DNA of 64,000 nucleotides. Source: Dendrocalamus latiflorus (taxonomy: Eukaryota; Streptophyta; Magnoliopsida; Poales; Poaceae). Positions 60,966 through 64,000 of the stretch are shown here, piece by piece. The notes under the pieces were generated by a model. The model did not search any database. It was not told the DNA's origin and saw only the letters and a program-made list of their open reading frames with translations. The position numbers were made by a program, and so were the translations under genes. Numbering within the stretch: the stretch's first letter is position 1; each line of letters begins with the position of its first letter. The stretch spans positions 36,472,870-36,536,869 of the forward strand of contig CM029610.1 of the NCBI GenBank assembly GCA_017311315.1. Direction: 5' to 3'.

Positions 60966-61982
60966 ATACGATTAATGGGTATTCTTGAAGGTGGAGCAAC
61001 CAATGGGAGGTATGATAAGAATCCTGGTTAGGATAATTAAGGAAACCATGTAGTCAACGGTAAATGCTTAGATCTCATCTGCAATTATGTGTGAAACTAT
61101 AAAGATGATGCAAGGTGCGAGCTATACAATAACTAGGTTGTTAGTTTACCAAGAGGCTAATTGAGGTGAAGTTTAGGTGGAAGTAATTTGTACCGGACCA
61201 ATACAACTTAGCTCTCTAATACTAGTTCTCCAAGGTGCTAATTGAGATGAAATTTTGGTAGTAGTGTGCTATTTAGTTCCGTAAGTAATACTAGACTAGT
61301 GTACAATTTGACAGTCTTATTAAGTACTATTGAGTCCATATCAGGGTTAAAAATTTCGGTGAAATTTTGTTTTTCATCCATTTGGTACCCTCCAAAATAA
61401 AAAAACAATCCAGTCAAATAAATTCATTTCATTTGAATGTGGACCTGGATACAAATTTTGGCAAAGAATCCAAACATGTTTGAATATTTATCAGAATTTT
61501 GGAACGAAATAACAAAATTTCGCCCCATTCAATGCCAGACGAAATTATTTTGAAAATGAAAGAGTTTTCCCTGATCCATATTGGTCACCTTTTAACGAAA
61601 TTTTCTACTCACAACTCGAATACGTTCAAGGCTTCAGGCCCATTAACTAGAGGTTGAGGCCTGTGCAGTGATAAATTATTCCACTTTATCGTGTCTTTCG
61701 TGGACAACAATTCAAACCGAGCTACCTAGCATCCAAAAGGTAGGAATTGTCAGGCCATGATCAATACCTTGCCGAGAAACTAGACTTAGAGTCAAATTTA
61801 AGCAAATAAATATGTAACTTTCTTTCAATCGGCCAAGCATACGTTATATTTTGTTGTCCATGCTATATTAGAGCTAGAGAAATTGTGATGTTATATATTT
61901 TTCTTTTGCATTGTTGTCTACTTCCTTTGGCCCCCATATGCCTAAATCGTGGCTCCGCCGTTTGAATGTGGACTAAAACGTT
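60966..61982. other. Unassigned region
   Basis: AT-rich, no gene or known element recognised. It separates the Gypsy remnant from an upstream-module piece. Confidence 0.4.
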
Positions 61983-62273
61983 TCTAGGGTGAGTAGCATT
62001 TCTACGCTTTTATAAGCTTACTGAACTCAGAGCTGCAGATCATTTTCGTTAAACAAATCTGACGATCCAACGAATGAATTCTACTCAGTCTGTGAGTGCT
62101 GTGAGTGGGAAGGTATACGTTTTTCTTTTACATGGTTTGGTCGTTCTTTTTGTTTTTAATCTCAAGCATTCTGCTGATTTCTCACAAGGTATACCAGTCC
62201 ATCCCTTCGCAGCAGGAAATTGAGAAGCGCGAAGTTCAATGCCACCTTGCTAGTTCCTCTGTTTTACAAGTAA
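61983..62273 (+). repeat. WAK upstream module, distal piece
   Basis: Copy of 41618-41900 (TCTAGGGTGAGTAGCATTTCT to TCTGTTTTACAAGTAA). In the first module this piece lies upstream of the others; here it lies downstream of copies 2 and 3, so it may belong to a further WAK unit beyond the window. Confidence 0.85.
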
Positions 62274-62785
62274 CTAGTAGATGGCCCACGCATTTGCACG
62301 ACTAAATTTATTTCAAATTTTTTAGTATTGAATAATGTAACTTAGATATTTAAAAATATATTTACGTATCTTGTAGACTATTTATAATTTTAATAAATCA
62401 TAAATATTAGAAATGATAATAGAAACTTAAAGGAAAATACAACTTTAGGAATATAATTAAAGTATAAGTTTGATGGATTGAGCTTCTTAAAAATGTAAAT
62501 ACTCTCTATTATACATGGATCATGTAGATGCATACCCATATTCTTCCTCCATTAATTCCTTTTTTCAAAATGTATGGATACACGTGTACTTCTATTTAAT
62601 CTAAAAGCAATACGTTGATTATATGTGCAGCAATATTATTAGTTTACATAGTATTAGAGCATATTGCTTGCGCATATACCGATACACCATGGATGATCTA
62701 CCTTGAATTTATAATCCCTCAAATGTCGACTGCCCCACCGAACCGTGTGTCTTCTATCTCTTCTCGTCATTACAACTTTTCTGCT
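62274..62785. other. Unassigned region
   Basis: Begins CTAGTAGATGGCCCACGC right after the shared module, which suggests an insertion. AT-rich, no gene. The far end is decayed copia internal sequence on the minus strand. Confidence 0.4.
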
Positions 62786-63319
62786 TCAACCTCCGACATC
62801 TAATTCATGAGTTTTCAATTTAGAATAAAGTACATCTAATGTAAGCGTACTCATGACAATAGATTCTCTAATGGATGTAACCTTCATCTCCCATATAGAC
62901 ATATCTAATGCTCCAAGTAATTGACGTGCATTTTCAGTATCAGTATAAGTAACATTAACAGCACGTAGGTTACTAAGAATTTTATTAAAGCGGGCAAAAC
63001 AATCATCTATTGATTCAACAGGTTTCATCTCAAAACGCATGTAATCCTTTTTATACATATCTTGACGTACCTCTTTAATAGTAGATGAACCATCATGATA
63101 ATCACATAGTGCTTTCCATACCTCATATGCGGATTTAAGATGCACAACACGATCAAAATCACTCCTTCCTAGTCCTTGAATTATCAGGTTCCTTGCCTTG
63201 CTATTTGCCTCCACTTGTGCTAAATTTGCTGCTGACACAGCATCGTTCTCGGGCACTTGATAAGGCTTGCAGACCTTCTCCCATATTGCAAAGCCTTGAG
63301 CTTGAATATATGCCTCCAT
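62786..63319 (-). CDS. Copia gag, N-terminal part (UBN2-type), truncated
   Basis: 177 codons on the minus strand from an ATG. It has QGFAIWEKVCKPY, ARNLIIQGLGRSDFDRVVHL, AYEVWKALCDYH, MRFEMKPVESIDDCFARF and NARQLLGALDMSIW, typical of the copia gag (UBN2) domain that forms virus-like particles in the cytoplasm. The zinc knuckle, protease, integrase and reverse transcriptase are absent: the frame stops at 62786 and unrelated sequence follows. The start lies about 115 bases downstream of the primer-binding site, as expected of an element reading leftward. Confidence 0.85.
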   Translation of the reverse strand: MEAYIQAQGFAIWEKVCKPYQVPENDAVSAANLAQVEANSKARNLIIQGLGRSDFDRVVHLKSAYEVWKALCDYHDGSSTIKEVRQDMYKKDYMRFEMKPVESIDDCFARFNKILSNLRAVNVTYTDTENARQLLGALDMSIWEMKVTSIRESIVMSTLTLDVLYSKLKTHELDVGG

Positions 63320-63433
63320 CTTCGTTTTCCAATACTGAAAATCAACACCATCGAAAACACAAGGTTTTGTGGAATACCTATCCGTCGATATGATTTCTAA
63401 TTACCGGTTAAGATCAATTAGAAAAATAAACCT

Positions 63434-63445
63434 GCTCTGATACCA
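63434..63445 (-). other. Primer-binding site, minus strand
   Basis: GCTCTGATACCA is the complement of TGGTATCAGAGC (initiator tRNA-Met type). It lies two bases from the LTR end at 63448. Confidence 0.9.
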
Positions 63446-63447
63446 CT

Positions 63448-64000
63448 TGTAGGATCATTGATAGCAAGCAGAGGGGGGTGAATGATTGCAACGCACAGCG
63501 GACAATTTTCTACCTTTTAATGTGAAAAAACCAGAAATAAAAAACAAAAAGCAGAATTTTTTCTGAATTACTGTAGCAATTACTGTAGCAAATTACCGCA
63601 GCATGGTACTGTAGCAAAACACTGTAGCATACTGTAGCGAGGTGCTATAGCAGCGAAAACTTCCGATCGCTAAAGGTGCACGTTTTTTTCTTAATCTTCT
63701 AATCAATTTTTTAATTAAAAATAATTCATGTATGCAAGCAACAAAAATACCTAGACATAGATCAATGCATGGAGAATTCATAGGAATCAAAAAAACTAAG
63801 AAAAAGGATAATAGATGCGAAATAAAAAACTCACAAACTTTATTCAAAAACGCAAGCACTATTCATGTGGAGATCCATCAGCAATGCATGCGTCGTCTTT
63901 TCCCTTTTTCCAATCAAACGCCGCCGCTCTATTTTTTTGTCTTCGTACCACGTCGTCTCCAAAACAGCGCCTTCTCTTTTTCCACGATGTACCTCCTTGC
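63448..64000 (-). mobile_element. Sire-like 5' LTR, minus strand, cut by the window end
   Basis: On the minus strand it ends with ATTCACCCCCCTCTGC and GATCCTACA, then the primer site and gag. A cluster of CTGTAGCA words lies at 63570-63650. The rest of the LTR is outside the window. Confidence 0.85.

Overview
The window is nuclear DNA of a grass (Poaceae); the species cannot be fixed from sequence alone. Evidence: intron-bearing wall-associated receptor kinases (WAKs) of the type with two extracellular GUB_WAK modules, BARE/Angela- and Sire-like copia elements, Gypsy elements, a CACTA element, a hAT element and many MITEs, nested in each other. There is no operon, CRISPR array, rRNA or tRNA gene.

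Layout. (1) 338-7510: 3' half of a WAK gene (WAK-A, exons 518-662 and 750-1990) and its downstream flank. It carries a frameshift in the EGF exon and two substitutions at the kinase active site. The flank holds a CACTA element (2311-4168) and a solo LTR (5639-7367). (2) 7511-41617: a transposon block. Its core is an imperfect tandem duplication, unit 1 at 12251-21351 and unit 2 at 21745-34395, with about 400 bp of hAT-derived filler at the junction. Paralogous empty sites prove several later insertions: LTR elements at 13846-17224, 29424-31629 and 33265-33502. A decayed hAT element (about 36250-40434) sits in a BARE/Angela-like LTR. (3) 41618-52741: WAK upstream sequence, a broken tandem copy of WAK exon 1 (43651-44330), then the only apparently intact gene, WAK-B, with exons 44790-45699, 47372-47896, 49334-49435 and 49523-50763. 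All splice phases agree and give 925 codons plus stop. Its 3' part and flank (49157-52741) are the second copy of the block at 338-7510. (4) 52742-64000: retroelement debris, a young short copia-type element (53946-55434), an ATG-less NPH3-like ORF fused to foreign sequence, partial copies of the WAK upstream region (58386-62273) with no gene attached, a minus-strand Gypsy integrase remnant and the 5' part of a minus-strand copia element running off the window end.

WAK-B would be a plasma-membrane receptor with an extracellular wall-facing part, one membrane helix and a canonical Ser/Thr kinase. WAK-A is a close paralogue that looks catalytically dead. The locus looks like a WAK tandem array enlarged and broken up by transposons. 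I found no previously unknown molecular system. The most unusual points are the WAK-A/WAK-B divergence, the CT tract touching a WAK-B splice donor, the filler-DNA junction and the NPH3 chimera.
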